From Sporosarcina sp. D27 (lineage in GTDB: Bacteria; Bacillota; Bacilli; Bacillales_A; Planococcaceae), in assembly GCF_000586555.1 (NCBI RefSeq), contig NZ_AZUC01000047.1, forward strand, positions 124,001-188,000: a stretch of DNA of 64,000 nucleotides, given 5' to 3'. The notes beneath the pieces were generated by a model. The model ran no database searches and had not been told where the DNA came from. It saw only the letters and a program-made list of their open reading frames with translations. Made by a program: the position numbers and the translations under genes. Positions 28,011 to 37,109 of this stretch are shown here, piece after piece (position 1 is the first letter of the stretch; every line of letters begins with the position of its first letter).

Positions 28011-28592
28011 TCAGCGATTTTTTTCTATTAGCTCTTGAATAGCAGTCATAATTACTTCAGTAGCCTCTTCGGCGGAAGCTTTTCGTTCACGGTAAGGTGT
28101 CATATCAATAGGTTCCCCGTAAACTACTTTCAGCTGTTTGAAAAGGCGATATGGGCCGATAATTGCACAAGGCATGACTAATGCATCCCCTTTGAGTGCA
28201 AAAAAACCTGCCCCTGTTAATCCTTTCCCTATTTCCCCAGTTTTACTCCTTGTTCCTTCAGGAAACATTCCAACTACTTGTCCTGAGCGAAGTAATTCAA
28301 GCGCTGTACGAATCGCCTGACGATCACTTAGCCCGCGTTTTACAGGAAAAGCATTCACATTAGGTAAAATCGATTTTAACAAAGGCAGTTGGAAAAGCTC
28401 TTCTTTCGCCATAAAGTGCACCGGACGCGGAGCTGATAGACCAACAACAGGCGGATCTAAGTTATCGATATGGTTGGTACACAAAAGTACACCTTGGTCT
28501 TTCGGGAAATTTTCTTGACCTATTACTTTGATTCGATAGAACGGTTTTAACACTGCAGTGCACAGTGCTTTTCCAAGAGGATATAAATTCAT
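28011..28592 (-). CDS. plsC: 1-acyl-sn-glycerol-3-phosphate acyltransferase
   Basis: Acylates lysophosphatidic acid in phospholipid synthesis. The 193-residue protein has the acyltransferase box NHIDNLD (H-x4-D, about residues 41-47) and the glycerol-phosphate motif FPEGTRSKTG (about 116-125). Its start overlaps cmk by four bases. In B. subtilis plsC is elsewhere, but cmk-plsC-rpsA is common in other Bacilli. Confidence 0.92.
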   Translation of the reverse strand: MNLYPLGKALCTAVLKPFYRIKVIGQENFPKDQGVLLCTNHIDNLDPPVVGLSAPRPVHFMAKEELFQLPLLKSILPNVNAFPVKRGLSDRQAIRTALELLRSGQVVGMFPEGTRSKTGEIGKGLTGAGFFALKGDALVMPCAIIGPYRLFKQLKVVYGEPIDMTPYRERKASAEEATEVIMTAIQELIEKNR

Positions 28593-29266
28593 GGGCGCTT
28601 CCTCTTTTCTGCATGATGAATGATCGCATCTGCAACTTGTTCAATACTCATCGATGTTGTATCGATAAAAATCGCATCACTCGCTTGCTTCAGTGGAGAT
28701 GCGATACGTTCTGTATCCGCCTTGTCCCGATTTGCGATGTCCTGGCAAAGCTCTTCCATTGAACGATTGATGCCTCTTTTCGTGTTCTCCACAAAACGTC
28801 TTGCAGCACGTTCTTCCACAGAAGCAGTCATGAAGATTTTTAGTTCCGCATTCGGTAATACTGCTGTTCCGATATCTCTACCATCCATTACAACCCCTTT
28901 AGTATTCGCTAAAAGTCGTTGCTTTTCTACCATCATCTCTCTGACACGTGGTTGAGCAGCGGTAGCAGATACATTTGACGTAACTTCCTGTGAACGGATC
29001 TCTTCCGTAACATCTTCACCATCAACACGTACAATTTGTCCTTCTTCAGTTGGTAATAACTCAATAACGATTCGATCCAACAAACTGGAGAGTGCGTCAT
29101 CGTCATATACATCTATATGCTCTTTTAACGCCTTATATGTTAGAGCTCGGTACATTGCACCCGTATCGATGTAGGTGTATCCCAACTTACTAGCAGTTAT
29201 TTTAGCAATTGTACTTTTACCTGCAGCAGCAGGGCCATCTATTGCAATCTGTATTCCGTTTTCCAT
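28589..29266 (-). CDS. cmk: cytidylate kinase
   Basis: Phosphorylates CMP and dCMP. The N-terminal P-loop GPAAAGKST and the motif DGRDIGTAVLP (about residues 95-105) identify the family. The ATG at 29266 has GGGGG eight bases upstream and gives 225 residues beginning MENGIQIAIDG, fitting the family length; the TTG at 29287 has no ribosome site. Coupled to plsC by a four-base overlap. Confidence 0.96.
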   Translation of the reverse strand: MENGIQIAIDGPAAAGKSTIAKITASKLGYTYIDTGAMYRALTYKALKEHIDVYDDDALSSLLDRIVIELLPTEEGQIVRVDGEDVTEEIRSQEVTSNVSATAAQPRVREMMVEKQRLLANTKGVVMDGRDIGTAVLPNAELKIFMTASVEERAARRFVENTKRGINRSMEELCQDIANRDKADTERIASPLKQASDAIFIDTTSMSIEQVADAIIHHAEKRKRP

Positions 29267-29312
29267 TTCCATTACCCCCGTACTCAATTAGCAAACATTG
29301 TACCATAGCGAA

Positions 29313-29346
29313 AAGGAAAAAGTCTTTTTCGTAAAGACCTTTTCCT
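29313..29346 (-). terminator. terminator after motI/ypfA
   Basis: AGGAAAA-GTCTTT and AAAGAC-TTTTCCT form a stem that begins at the motI stop and is followed by TTTTCG on the minus strand. Confidence 0.75.
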
Positions 29347-29980
29347 ATTCGTTCCGTTTTTTCAATTGTCGTTCAAAGCATAAACGAATGACTTGCTGTC
29401 TCGATTCGTGATCGATTTGGTCGAACTGCAAGGACGCAATTCTCCTACCATCCTTTTCCCAAATCCGCACAATTCTCGCATTTACACGCACATATTTAAT
29501 GGAATTATTGGCGTAGGGAAGAACAATTGTCAATCTAACAATATCATCTTCTTCAAAATTCGATTTCGCCAAATTGACAGCCATGCCGCCTGCACTTATA
29601 TCTTCAGCAACAAGTTGATGGACGATACCGTCTTTGTCTACAGCTACATCCAACGGTGAATCTACGCGCACAAATTCCCGACGTTGAATTTTTATCAATT
29701 CTGAATCACCCGGGTACGACAATTGCAACATCGGGATTCCTCGATTCAGTCTTCCCATCACTTCAGTCTTAAAGACATACGCCATTTTCAACTCATCGAC
29801 GAATGATACCAAAAGTTGCGTTCCGTCGATAAAGAAAGCCGTTCTTCCTGTTTCAAGATGAGAGGGATAATCGATCATTACACAGTCTTTACCGATATCC
29901 ACAACTCGACTTTTAAATTTCTCGCCTTCTTCGGTATAATCTTTGTCTATTGTGATTGAGGTACCTAGCGCAAGCTTCAT
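29345..29980 (-). CDS. motI: PilZ-domain c-di-GMP receptor / flagellar brake MotI (YpfA)
   Basis: Binds cyclic di-GMP and, in B. subtilis, acts as a clutch on the flagellar stator MotA. The 211-residue protein has an N-terminal YcgR-like domain (about 1-95) and a C-terminal PilZ domain with the ligand motifs RREFVR (about 101-106) and DISAGGMAV (about 135-143). The ATG at 29980 follows AGGTGG closely; the upstream GTG-like start is rejected. A long palindrome (29991-30028) overlaps its probable promoter and borders its ribosome site. Confidence 0.9.
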   Translation of the reverse strand: MKLALGTSITIDKDYTEEGEKFKSRVVDIGKDCVMIDYPSHLETGRTAFFIDGTQLLVSFVDELKMAYVFKTEVMGRLNRGIPMLQLSYPGDSELIKIQRREFVRVDSPLDVAVDKDGIVHQLVAEDISAGGMAVNLAKSNFEEDDIVRLTIVLPYANNSIKYVRVNARIVRIWEKDGRRIASLQFDQIDHESRQQVIRLCFERQLKKRNE

Positions 29981-29990
29981 AAAACCGCCA

Positions 29991-30028
29991 CCTGTCATGA
30001 TTTCATACTAGTATTATGACATGACAGG
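29991..30028. repeat. 38-bp interrupted palindrome upstream of motI
   Basis: The outer arms CCTGTCATG (29991-29999) and CATGACAGG (30020-30028) are perfect, and the centre contains the self-complementary ATACTAGTAT. On the minus strand the distal arm runs into the AGGTGG ribosome site of motI. It may be an operator, a ypeB terminator (it is followed by GGTTTT) or a ribosome-site-sequestering hairpin. Confidence 0.6.
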
Positions 30029-30041
30029 CGGGATTTTCCAA
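30013..30041 (-). promoter_or_regulatory. possible promoter of motI inside the palindrome
   Basis: TTGGAA (30041-30036), 17 bases and CATAAT (30018-30013) on the minus strand. The predicted start, near 30006, falls within the palindrome, so the monocistronic RNA would lack the upstream arm. Confidence 0.4.
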
Positions 30042-30049
30042 TCACTATT

Positions 30050-31336
30050 TTAAGGCTGCTTTTCCGTCTTAATTACGGCTTTTGTTTCAGTGTCTACCAA
30101 AACTATATACGTACCAATTTCACCGTTTTCTTCTAGTGTTACTGTTAAAGCATAGGCAAGACGTTGAATGCCATGTTCATTTTCGACATAAACAAGTTCT
30201 TGTTTATTTACTTTTACGTTCTTATGGAAAAATGTTTTCCAATCTATTGTAATAATCGGTTGATCTTTTAGTTGTTCTTTTCGAATGTATTCCGCAGCAT
30301 TAAGGCCAAGAATCCGACCATCTTCTTTTGCTGCTTTTATCTGAATCGTATCAGATAACACTTTCGCTCGATGCATTTTCTCCACTCGTGTGTAAACTAA
30401 GTGAAACGCTGTGTCGTTTTCCCTTACTTCCTCAAATACTACATCCGTGTATCCTGAATCTTTTAAGAACGTTTCTACACTAGTACGAACTTTGTCTATA
30501 TCCATAGTCCCTGCACCCGTAGGTCGTTCTGTTAGGAAGGAAAGGATATGACCTCCTTTTTTAGTGATATCAATATATCCTACGGAGTCATTATCCGCAA
30601 AGCGGATATGATAAAATGGATAGGCTGCACCTGGCTTACTTTCTGTTGTGTCGATTACTTGGTTAGATACATCAGGAAATAGTTTTTTGAATTTAGTTAG
30701 CGCTTCCTCTTTAGTAACTGCAGGATCTTTAATATGCTTTAATTCTTTTTTCTTTAACGCGTCGGATTCACTCGCTGTTAGCGGGAAATCACTCTCCGTA
30801 TATTGTTGAATGGATGCACTTAACCCATTCCAGTCGAAAGAAGCTTTCTCACCATCCAGTCGTTCTTGCCATTCGGCCATTGAGAGATTTCCACTAGCCA
30901 TATCCGCAGTTGCAACTGACCATTGTTCTGAAAGGCTTTGAATATTTTGTGATGCACGATCCATTACTTTGTGAAATTCTTTAGGATCAGTTCTTTCATC
31001 TCCTTCTTTAGAGAACTTCCCTAGCCTTCCTAAGTAGTTCATCCATGTTGTTGAAAATTGTTGGTCGAGAGGAAGTGATGCGACTGATTGTTGAATGTCC
31101 GAAGACAACCGCCAAATATCCTCACGTGCCTCAAGATCTCCCTCGCCTTGATTAAATAGCAATGTCTTCTTTACGGCTTCGTCTAACTCTTGCAACTTCG
31201 AAGAAGCATCAGAAATATTTTTTGCATACTGCACAGACAACGCATTTTGCAAATCCTTATTTTGTGTAGCTGTCATATAGGAGTATGCAGATAACGCAAC
31301 AATCGCGAAAACAGCAAGAAACACTAATTTTTTCAT
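30050..31336 (-). CDS. ypeB: spore germination protein YpeB
   Basis: Inner spore-membrane partner required for stability and localisation of the cortex-lytic enzyme SleB. The 428-residue protein has an N-terminal signal anchor (about residues 4-20), a helical central region and C-terminal PepSY-type repeats, the last around 355-425. It follows sleB by 63 bases, the conserved sleB-ypeB operon. In B. subtilis this pair is forespore (sigma-G) expressed; I could not identify that promoter here. Confidence 0.96.
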   Translation of the reverse strand: MKKLVFLAVFAIVALSAYSYMTATQNKDLQNALSVQYAKNISDASSKLQELDEAVKKTLLFNQGEGDLEAREDIWRLSSDIQQSVASLPLDQQFSTTWMNYLGRLGKFSKEGDERTDPKEFHKVMDRASQNIQSLSEQWSVATADMASGNLSMAEWQERLDGEKASFDWNGLSASIQQYTESDFPLTASESDALKKKELKHIKDPAVTKEEALTKFKKLFPDVSNQVIDTTESKPGAAYPFYHIRFADNDSVGYIDITKKGGHILSFLTERPTGAGTMDIDKVRTSVETFLKDSGYTDVVFEEVRENDTAFHLVYTRVEKMHRAKVLSDTIQIKAAKEDGRILGLNAAEYIRKEQLKDQPIITIDWKTFFHKNVKVNKQELVYVENEHGIQRLAYALTVTLEENGEIGTYIVLVDTETKAVIKTEKQP

Positions 31337-31399
31337 AAGAATGTACTACACCTGCTTTCTGTATAAGTTATAGTTTCAAGACAAGTTAAGAAGTTCTTG

Positions 31400-32194
31400 T
31401 TAGTTACAAAAAATATGCAATCCTATTTTCTTTATTTGCGGACGTGACCAAATCCATTTACTAGTAGCCGTTATCGGATTAAAGTAATAAATTGCGTTCT
31501 CAGAAGGATCCCATCCATTCATTGCATCTATTACCGCCTCTTTTGCTCGTTCATTAGGTTCTAGCCAAATTTGTCCATCTGAAACCGCAGTAAATGCACC
31601 TGGTTGAAAAATCACACCACCAACCGTATTAGGAAAGTCGGGATGCTCGATTCTATTTAAGATGACAGCTGCTACAGCCACTTGACCTTCATAAGGTTCC
31701 CCTCGGGATTCACCATAAACAGCATTAGCTAATAGTTTCAGATCGTCCTCACTATATTTTGAAGGGACTTGGGTATTGGTACTTGGTTTTGTAGTTGTCG
31801 AACCACCTTTAACTTGAGAAGTCAATGGTTTGCCCCCATAATGAGTAAACTCTTTACCAGCCTTAATATTGTCCATGACAAATTTCTTGTCATATGAAGA
31901 AACCGAAGTTAACTTTTTCTTTGTTTTAGTTCCTGCTATCCCATCTACAGGCATCCCATACTTCTCCTGAAACTCGCGTAAAGCCCAATAAGTTTGAGAA
32001 CCAAAATTGCCGTCTATTTTACCTTTGAAGAACCCGATATATTGAAGTCTAGCTTGAAGTTCAATTACATCATCTCCTTTAGTCCCTTTTGCAAGCCCCC
32101 GATCCGTGAAAGCGTGAGTGTCAGTTGAAAGTGACAATTGAATACCTACAAAAAAGAGCAATCCAATCAACATTGTGCGCATCGTTTTGTTCAT
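31400..32194 (-). CDS. sleB: spore cortex-lytic enzyme SleB
   Basis: Lytic transglycosylase that degrades muramic-lactam-containing cortex during germination. The ATG at 32194 (GGAGG seven bases upstream) gives 264 residues; the open frame to 32419 lacks coding character. Domains: signal peptide (1-28), peptidoglycan-binding domain (about 35-92, GDDVIELQARLQYIGFFKG), a Thr/Ser-rich linker, and the hydrolase domain (about 150-264) with the catalytic Glu in YGESRGEP and the terminal HIFCN. Confidence 0.95.
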   Translation of the reverse strand: MNKTMRTMLIGLLFFVGIQLSLSTDTHAFTDRGLAKGTKGDDVIELQARLQYIGFFKGKIDGNFGSQTYWALREFQEKYGMPVDGIAGTKTKKKLTSVSSYDKKFVMDNIKAGKEFTHYGGKPLTSQVKGGSTTTKPSTNTQVPSKYSEDDLKLLANAVYGESRGEPYEGQVAVAAVILNRIEHPDFPNTVGGVIFQPGAFTAVSDGQIWLEPNERAKEAVIDAMNGWDPSENAIYYFNPITATSKWIWSRPQIKKIGLHIFCN

Positions 32195-32275
32195 GTCGTT
32201 TCCTCCAGTCGTTCTTCTTGTACTTTTAGACTGTCCTAAATCGCTGGAATTATGACGCGATGTTCCATTTCCACA

Positions 32276-32307
32276 CAAAAAAACCATCCAACAATAATGG
32301 ATGGTTT
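32276..32307 (-). terminator. terminator after prsW
   Basis: AAACCATCC and GGATGGTTT form a perfect stem followed by a T run on the minus strand, isolating the sleB-ypeB unit from prsW. Confidence 0.85.
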
Positions 32308-32415
32308 TCATTGTGCTCTTTTTTGGATTTGTCTCATTGCAAAAACATGTGCGTATTTCACTCTCGTTAGTCCGAACCACCATAAAAACAACATGAATGG
32401 AATCATTAAATATAG

Positions 32416-32979
32416 TCATAGATCATGGATTTCCAAAATTGCATTGTATGTTACATGTAACACAAATGGAAAAATCAATGCAATTATTAAATTCCATTTT
32501 TTCTTATCCGCCACCGCAAATTTCGATCTCCCAAAATAGTATCCCATCACCACACCGAATAATGCATGGCTAGAAACCGGCAGTAACGCACGAATGAACG
32601 CCGTATCCAGGCCAAATGTGAACAAAAACAAGATATTTTCAACTGTCGCGAACCCCAGTGATACACTGGCCCCGAAAAGAATTCCGTCATACACATCTTC
32701 AAACTCAAAATTTTTGTAAACAAAGACTAATAAAATCAGCCATTTAAAAAATTCTTCCAAAGCACCTGTGAATACAGTATTCTGTAAAAATTCATTGGAG
32801 AAGACCTGTTCCTCTACGAAAACATGTTGAACGAACAGAATCGGAAACGTCATGACTGCTCCGTAAACAAAGGCTTGAAAAAGAGTGCGCGAAGGTTCCC
32901 TTGAAATTTCTTTTCTTAAGTAGAGATAACTAAATAATGCCAGTGACGGAGCGATCGCAACTGTAAACAAAATTATCAA
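32416..32979 (-). CDS. prsW: site-1 intramembrane-associated protease PrsW
   Basis: Membrane metalloprotease that in B. subtilis cuts the anti-sigma factor RsiW after envelope stress. The polytopic protein has the EEFFKW active-site motif (about residue 77), ENILF and HALFG, all with the expected acidic and histidine residues. A TTG at 32979 with GGGGGTG upstream gives MIILFTVAIAPSLALFSYLYL, closely resembling the B. subtilis N terminus; the length is then 187 residues, slightly short. Its usual client RsiW is not in this window. Confidence 0.92.
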   Translation of the reverse strand: MIILFTVAIAPSLALFSYLYLRKEISREPSRTLFQAFVYGAVMTFPILFVQHVFVEEQVFSNEFLQNTVFTGALEEFFKWLILLVFVYKNFEFEDVYDGILFGASVSLGFATVENILFLFTFGLDTAFIRALLPVSSHALFGVVMGYYFGRSKFAVADKKKWNLIIALIFPFVLHVTYNAILEIHDL

Positions 32980-33038
32980 GCTTCGCACCCCCAATCAGGG
33001 TGATTATACCACAAATAGAGAAACAATTACCTATTCTG

Positions 33039-34013
33039 TTAACAATTCTCTTTCATCTTTTCGGATATCGATAACGCAATTGCCTCTCCATGATGCCGTC
33101 CGTTCTCTATAAAGATTGAATTCGCATTATTACCGGCAGCAATCACACCCGCAATATAGAGGTTCTCTACTGAAGTTTCCATTGTTTCCTCATTAAAAAA
33201 TGGGCATCCGCTTTCCTGTTCCAACTGAATTCCTATACTTTCTAGGAAATTGTAATCCGGATGGTAACCAATCATAGCAAACACAGTATCCGACTCGATT
33301 TCTTCAACACCTGTCTCGGTATGAATCCGAACTGCACCTTCCCTAATTTCTTCAACCATAGCTTGAAAAATCATTCTAATTTTCCCATTATTAACCAGAC
33401 TTTCAAATCCAGGTAAAATCCAAGGCTTAACACTAGGTGAGTAAGAGGCACCACGATAAACGACTGTCACGTTAGCACCTGCCCTCTCAAGCTCAAGCGC
33501 AGCATCTACTGCAGAGTTTTTCCCTCCGATGACTACTACATTCTTTCGAAAGTATGGGTGCGCTTCCTTAAAATAGTGATGAACGTGCGGTAAATCTGCA
33601 CCGACAGCGTCAAGTCGATTAGGTTGGTCATAATAACCTGTAGCAACTACAACATATGAAGTTTCATATACCGCTTTATCCGTTATGACATGAAACACTT
33701 GCCCTGCTTTTTCAACAGTTAGAACTGTTTCACCACTGTTTATCTTCAATTGTTCGAGTTCTGCAACAGTTCGATAGTAAACAAGTGCATCATTACGTTG
33801 AGGTTTGTCTTTCGCAGTTATAAATGGAATGTTACCGATTGATAATTTCATGCTTGAGCTAAAAAATGTCTGATGAGTTGGATAGCTGTGAATCGAGTTT
33901 ACAATACTTCCCTTTTCAATCAGCAACACATCCAGACCTAACCGTTGTAAATGAATAGCAGCAGATAGTCCACAAGGACCTGCTCCTATAATAATGGCAT
34001 CTGTTTTAAGCAT
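33039..34013 (-). CDS. ypdA: bacillithiol disulfide reductase YpdA
   Basis: FAD/NADPH enzyme that reduces bacillithiol disulfide in the BSH redox system. The ATG at 34013 gives 324 residues, the family length. The N-terminal FAD motif GAGPCGLSAA includes the conserved Cys14, and a second dinucleotide motif GGKNSAVDAA lies at about 160-169; there is no CxxC redox pair, as expected for YpdA. It overlaps the 3' end of ypbG by eight bases. Works with the bacillithiol made through BshA. Confidence 0.93.
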   Translation of the reverse strand: MLKTDAIIIGAGPCGLSAAIHLQRLGLDVLLIEKGSIVNSIHSYPTHQTFFSSSMKLSIGNIPFITAKDKPQRNDALVYYRTVAELEQLKINSGETVLTVEKAGQVFHVITDKAVYETSYVVVATGYYDQPNRLDAVGADLPHVHHYFKEAHPYFRKNVVVIGGKNSAVDAALELERAGANVTVVYRGASYSPSVKPWILPGFESLVNNGKIRMIFQAMVEEIREGAVRIHTETGVEEIESDTVFAMIGYHPDYNFLESIGIQLEQESGCPFFNEETMETSVENLYIAGVIAAGNNANSIFIENGRHHGEAIALSISEKMKENC

Positions 34014-34812
34014 GTCGACTTGTTTCACTCCTTTTTTTATACTCAATTTTAATAAGATGAGTTTCAGGGGGGGCACCAAAACGTAAAGGAATCAACGTAG
34101 TGCCAAAACCATTGCTAATCAGTTGTGCATGTTCTTTCTCATCCTTAAATTCACCTCGTGGTTGCATTCCGAAAGGTCCAAAGCGAATTTGTCCTCCATG
34201 TGTATGGCCACCTAAAAGGAGCTCAGGCCTAGAAATCTGGAGGAGTTTATTGAACAACGATGGATTATGAACTGCTATAAGCTGATGCATATACTCATGA
34301 TCGAAAGACACAGCTTTTTGTAAGTTTGTATTTCCACTCGAAGGATCATCTGCACCACTAAGAATCCAATCTGGATGTGTGGGGATACGTACACTTTCGT
34401 TATCAAGTATCGTTCCGCCGACTCCCTCAATAATTTCCCGAATGTTGGATTCTCCTATTTCCCTATCGTTATTACCCCATACGTAATATACCGGTCCTAA
34501 GATCGATAATTTTTCTACATTACTTTTCACTCTTTTTAAAGGGACACCTTTCTCCGCCACGTCACCACCTATAATAACGAGATCAACTGAACTGGACCTT
34601 GTTTGAACTTTGTCTAACAGCTTAGTAGGTATCCTTCTGCGATGTACATCACTTATAAAAAATACAGTAAGTTGTGAGTCCACTTTGGTGGAAGATTTTA
34701 CTTTCATGCGGTGAGTCTTTAAAAGATTGCGATGTGCACTATAAAACATACATCCAAGCAACAAGCTTAAACAAGCGAATAACGCACGTATTCCAATCCA
34801 AACATTTTTCAT
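34006..34812 (-). CDS. ypbG: metallophosphoesterase YpbG
   Basis: A calcineurin-like phosphoesterase of 268 residues with an N-terminal membrane anchor. The metal-binding motifs are complete: SDVH (about residues 54-57), GGDV (about 83-86), GNND (about 115-118), and GGHTHGGQ (about 202-209). Substrate unknown. The ATG at 34812 follows AGGTGG. It overlaps ypdA by eight bases, so the two are coupled. Confidence 0.88.
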   Translation of the reverse strand: MKNVWIGIRALFACLSLLLGCMFYSAHRNLLKTHRMKVKSSTKVDSQLTVFFISDVHRRRIPTKLLDKVQTRSSSVDLVIIGGDVAEKGVPLKRVKSNVEKLSILGPVYYVWGNNDREIGESNIREIIEGVGGTILDNESVRIPTHPDWILSGADDPSSGNTNLQKAVSFDHEYMHQLIAVHNPSLFNKLLQISRPELLLGGHTHGGQIRFGPFGMQPRGEFKDEKEHAQLISNGFGTTLIPLRFGAPPETHLIKIEYKKRSETSRHA

Positions 34813-34828
34813 ACATCCACCTACCATA

Positions 34829-34861
34829 TGAAAAAGGCAAAGTTAGCGTACTTTGCCTTTT
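34829..34861 (-). terminator. terminator after ypbE
   Basis: AAAGGCAAAGT and ACTTTGCCTTT form an 11-bp perfect stem with a T run on the minus strand, between ypbE and ypbG. Confidence 0.85.
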
Positions 34862-34873
34862 CGAAATTTGTAA

Positions 34874-35593
34874 TTAAGGAATGACCAGCGTCTGTCCAAC
34901 GCTGATTGAATTTGATGATAAACCATTTGCTGCTTTAATCTTTTCAACTCCGCTACCTGAACCATAATAAGTGACCGAAATTCGATAAAGTGTTTCATTC
35001 GGTTGAACTGTATGTGATTTTGCAGCTGGCTTCTCATCTGGTTTTGGGTCCGGCTTTGTTTCTGGCTTTGGATCTGGTTTCGTTTCTGGTTTTGGATCCG
35101 GTTTTGTTTCTGGCTTTGGATCCGGTTTCGTTTCTGGTTTTGGATCCGGTTTTGGTGTGGCTCCAGGCGTATTTCCCGACTTTTCGGAATCGGTTTTATC
35201 ATCCTTTTTAGCGTTTTCATCCTTTTTTGAATCGTCATCTTCTTTATTTTCATCAGAATCAGCCACCGTATCATTCGAAGAATTCGGTGACTGACTTGAA
35301 CCGAGTTCAAATCTCACGTCTGATTGATCAATATCGACGGTAGTACCCTCCTTAGGATTATACAAATCCGAAAGAACATACACAAATATTCCAATTGGAA
35401 TTAATGTAAAGAGAACAAGAATAACGTTAATGAGCGTAAGACCTTTGCGAGATTCTTTCTTATTCCGCTTAGGAGTCGCATTCTTATTCTGACGCAATTT
35501 AACGCGAGAGGGTAGATCATCATTGGTATTCTCACCCAAGTCAATCTCTTTTCTATTTTCTTCGAACTCTGAGTTATAGTCACTTTTTGTCAT
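34874..35593 (-). CDS. ypbE: LysM-domain membrane protein YpbE with PK-rich repeat
   Basis: A 239-residue type II membrane protein that probably binds peptidoglycan. Order: a charged cytoplasmic N terminus (1-50), one transmembrane segment (about 51-73), an acidic extracytoplasmic stretch (75-140), four KPDPKPET octads plus degenerate copies (about 143-185), and a C-terminal LysM domain (about 190-239, [13 protein letters not shown]). The Pro-Lys repeat likely acts as a wall-spanning spacer. AGGAGA precedes the ATG. Confidence 0.88.
   Translation of the reverse strand: MTKSDYNSEFEENRKEIDLGENTNDDLPSRVKLRQNKNATPKRNKKESRKGLTLINVILVLFTLIPIGIFVYVLSDLYNPKEGTTVDIDQSDVRFELGSSQSPNSSNDTVADSDENKEDDDSKKDENAKKDDKTDSEKSGNTPGATPKPDPKPETKPDPKPETKPDPKPETKPDPKPETKPDPKPDEKPAAKSHTVQPNETLYRISVTYYGSGSGVEKIKAANGLSSNSISVGQTLVIP
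35034..35158. repeat. 24-bp coding tandem repeat in ypbE
   Basis: About five 24-base units encode KPDPKPET or close variants. Synonymous differences (TTT/TTC and GGC/GGT on the plus strand) alternate, giving a higher-order period of about 48 bases. The length is a multiple of three, so copy-number changes keep the frame. Confidence 0.85.
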
Positions 35594-35672
35594 AGTGGCA
35601 TTCTCCTATCCCCTATTACTATATCTTTATTATGACGAATTTTGTCGTAAAAGTAAACGGCAATAAGGTCTA

Positions 35673-37109
35673 CTAACAAAGCAGTAGTCGAATTCTCTCC
35701 TCCCATTGTAGGAGTCGCCTTCGATTTCCTAAACTCTCTGAGCTTAAAAGCCACTCATCATTAGCCGTTCCGCATACAGAACAGCACATATCAGGCTTTG
35801 TCTGAGATGTCTCATCAAAATAAGAGAGTAACTGCACTCGTAAACAGGTTCTCTCTTGTACATAGGCAATCATTTGCCTTAACTTCTCTTCTTTGTCGTA
35901 CTTTAACTTTGTGAACGTTTTAAGTACATCCTCTAAAGATAGTGATTCCAGATAATATTGAACAACTCTGGAGCCCGTTTCAGAAATCCCAGCAAGTTCT
36001 GCTGAAGATTCTATCGACTGACCCGATGCTCGCATTGCCGCAAAATGATGGACTTGTGGTTCATCAGGCAAATCCTTTTGCACAATGAAACGAACTTTCT
36101 GCTCATCGTCCATAACATACAACAAGACTGCACTGGAGCGTTCTCCATCTCTACCCGCACGGCCCGCTTCTTGAACATACGCAGCTGCTGAAGCCGGCAT
36201 TTGGTCATGAATGACTTGCCGGATATCGTCTTTATGTACACCCATACCAAAAGCATTGGTTGCACAAATCCAAGATATTTCCCCAGTCAGAAATTGTTGC
36301 TGAATAATATTCCGGTCACCGGCTTCCTTCCCTGCGTGGTACGAAGCAATCGCAATGCCTTCTTGCTGAAGTACACGTGTCAGTTCTTCCGCCCGTTTCC
36401 TGGAGGCAACATAAATAATTCCTGGCCCCTTTGTCCTTTTTAATCGTTCTTTCAGCCATGTCGTCTTATCCGCTTCCGTTTCCAGTTGTTGAACTGTATA
36501 CGTTAGATTAGGTCGATCCAAGGACTGGCGAATTACGTTCGGATTAGACATACGTAAATAGTGAATGATATCTGCTTCTACTCGTGCATCAGCAGTTGCC
36601 GTCAACGCTAGAATCGGAGGATTTCCAGCTAAGCGGATGAACTCTCCTAAACGCAAATAATCTGGGCGAAAGTCGAACCCCCACTGGGAAATACAATGGG
36701 CTTCATCCACCACAAGAATTGAAATAGGTAATCTCATTAAAAAATTTGTCATATCAGGGCGACTAATCATTTCTGGAGAGATGAAAAGAAATTTTATTTT
36801 ATGGATTTCATCAAATATGTATTTTCGTTGTTCAGATGATAGAAATGAATTAACTGCCGCAACACGTTTTTCACCACGCCTTCGAATACTCGCTACTTGG
36901 TCTTCCATCAAAGAAACGAGTGGTGATACGATAAGAACCAGTCCATCCTGCATCTCACCAGGCAACTGATAGCACAACGACTTTCCCATCCCTGTTGGCA
37001 GTATGGCAAGTGTATCATTCCGTTGCAATATAGAGCGTATAACACCTTCTTGGCCAGGACGAAATTCGTCAAATCCAAATCGCACTTTAAGTTCATGATG
37101 TAGCTCCAT
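35673..37109 (-). CDS. recQ: ATP-dependent DNA helicase RecQ
   Basis: 3'-5' superfamily 2 helicase of DNA repair. The 478-residue protein has Walker A PTGMGKS (about residues 38-44), the DEAH box in VVDEAHCISQWGHDF-like sequence (about 134-147), the helicase C motifs with QEAGRAGRDG (about 315-324), and a Cys cluster CCSVC near 440 that belongs to the RecQ zinc-binding region. There is no HRDC domain, so it is a short RecQ like B. subtilis YpbC. Its start overlaps the ypbB stop as TAATG. Confidence 0.94.
   Translation of the reverse strand: MELHHELKVRFGFDEFRPGQEGVIRSILQRNDTLAILPTGMGKSLCYQLPGEMQDGLVLIVSPLVSLMEDQVASIRRRGEKRVAAVNSFLSSEQRKYIFDEIHKIKFLFISPEMISRPDMTNFLMRLPISILVVDEAHCISQWGFDFRPDYLRLGEFIRLAGNPPILALTATADARVEADIIHYLRMSNPNVIRQSLDRPNLTYTVQQLETEADKTTWLKERLKRTKGPGIIYVASRKRAEELTRVLQQEGIAIASYHAGKEAGDRNIIQQQFLTGEISWICATNAFGMGVHKDDIRQVIHDQMPASAAAYVQEAGRAGRDGERSSAVLLYVMDDEQKVRFIVQKDLPDEPQVHHFAAMRASGQSIESSAELAGISETGSRVVQYYLESLSLEDVLKTFTKLKYDKEEKLRQMIAYVQERTCLRVQLLSYFDETSQTKPDMCCSVCGTANDEWLLSSESLGNRRRLLQWEERIRLLLC

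Noticed and set aside
32195..32280. Sigma-G promoter upstream of sleB
   Set aside because: Only a weak CATAAT-like -10 without a matching -35 can be found, so no promoter is claimed although forespore expression is expected.
35034..35158. Regularly spaced repeats resembling a small CRISPR array
   Set aside because: Units abut without unique spacers and encode an in-frame protein repeat.
34843..35310. Long open frames on both strands over ypbE (minus-frame 155 codons, plus 73 codons)
   Set aside because: They arise because the 24-bp repeat has no stop codon in several frames; composition is extremely biased and ypbE explains the region.
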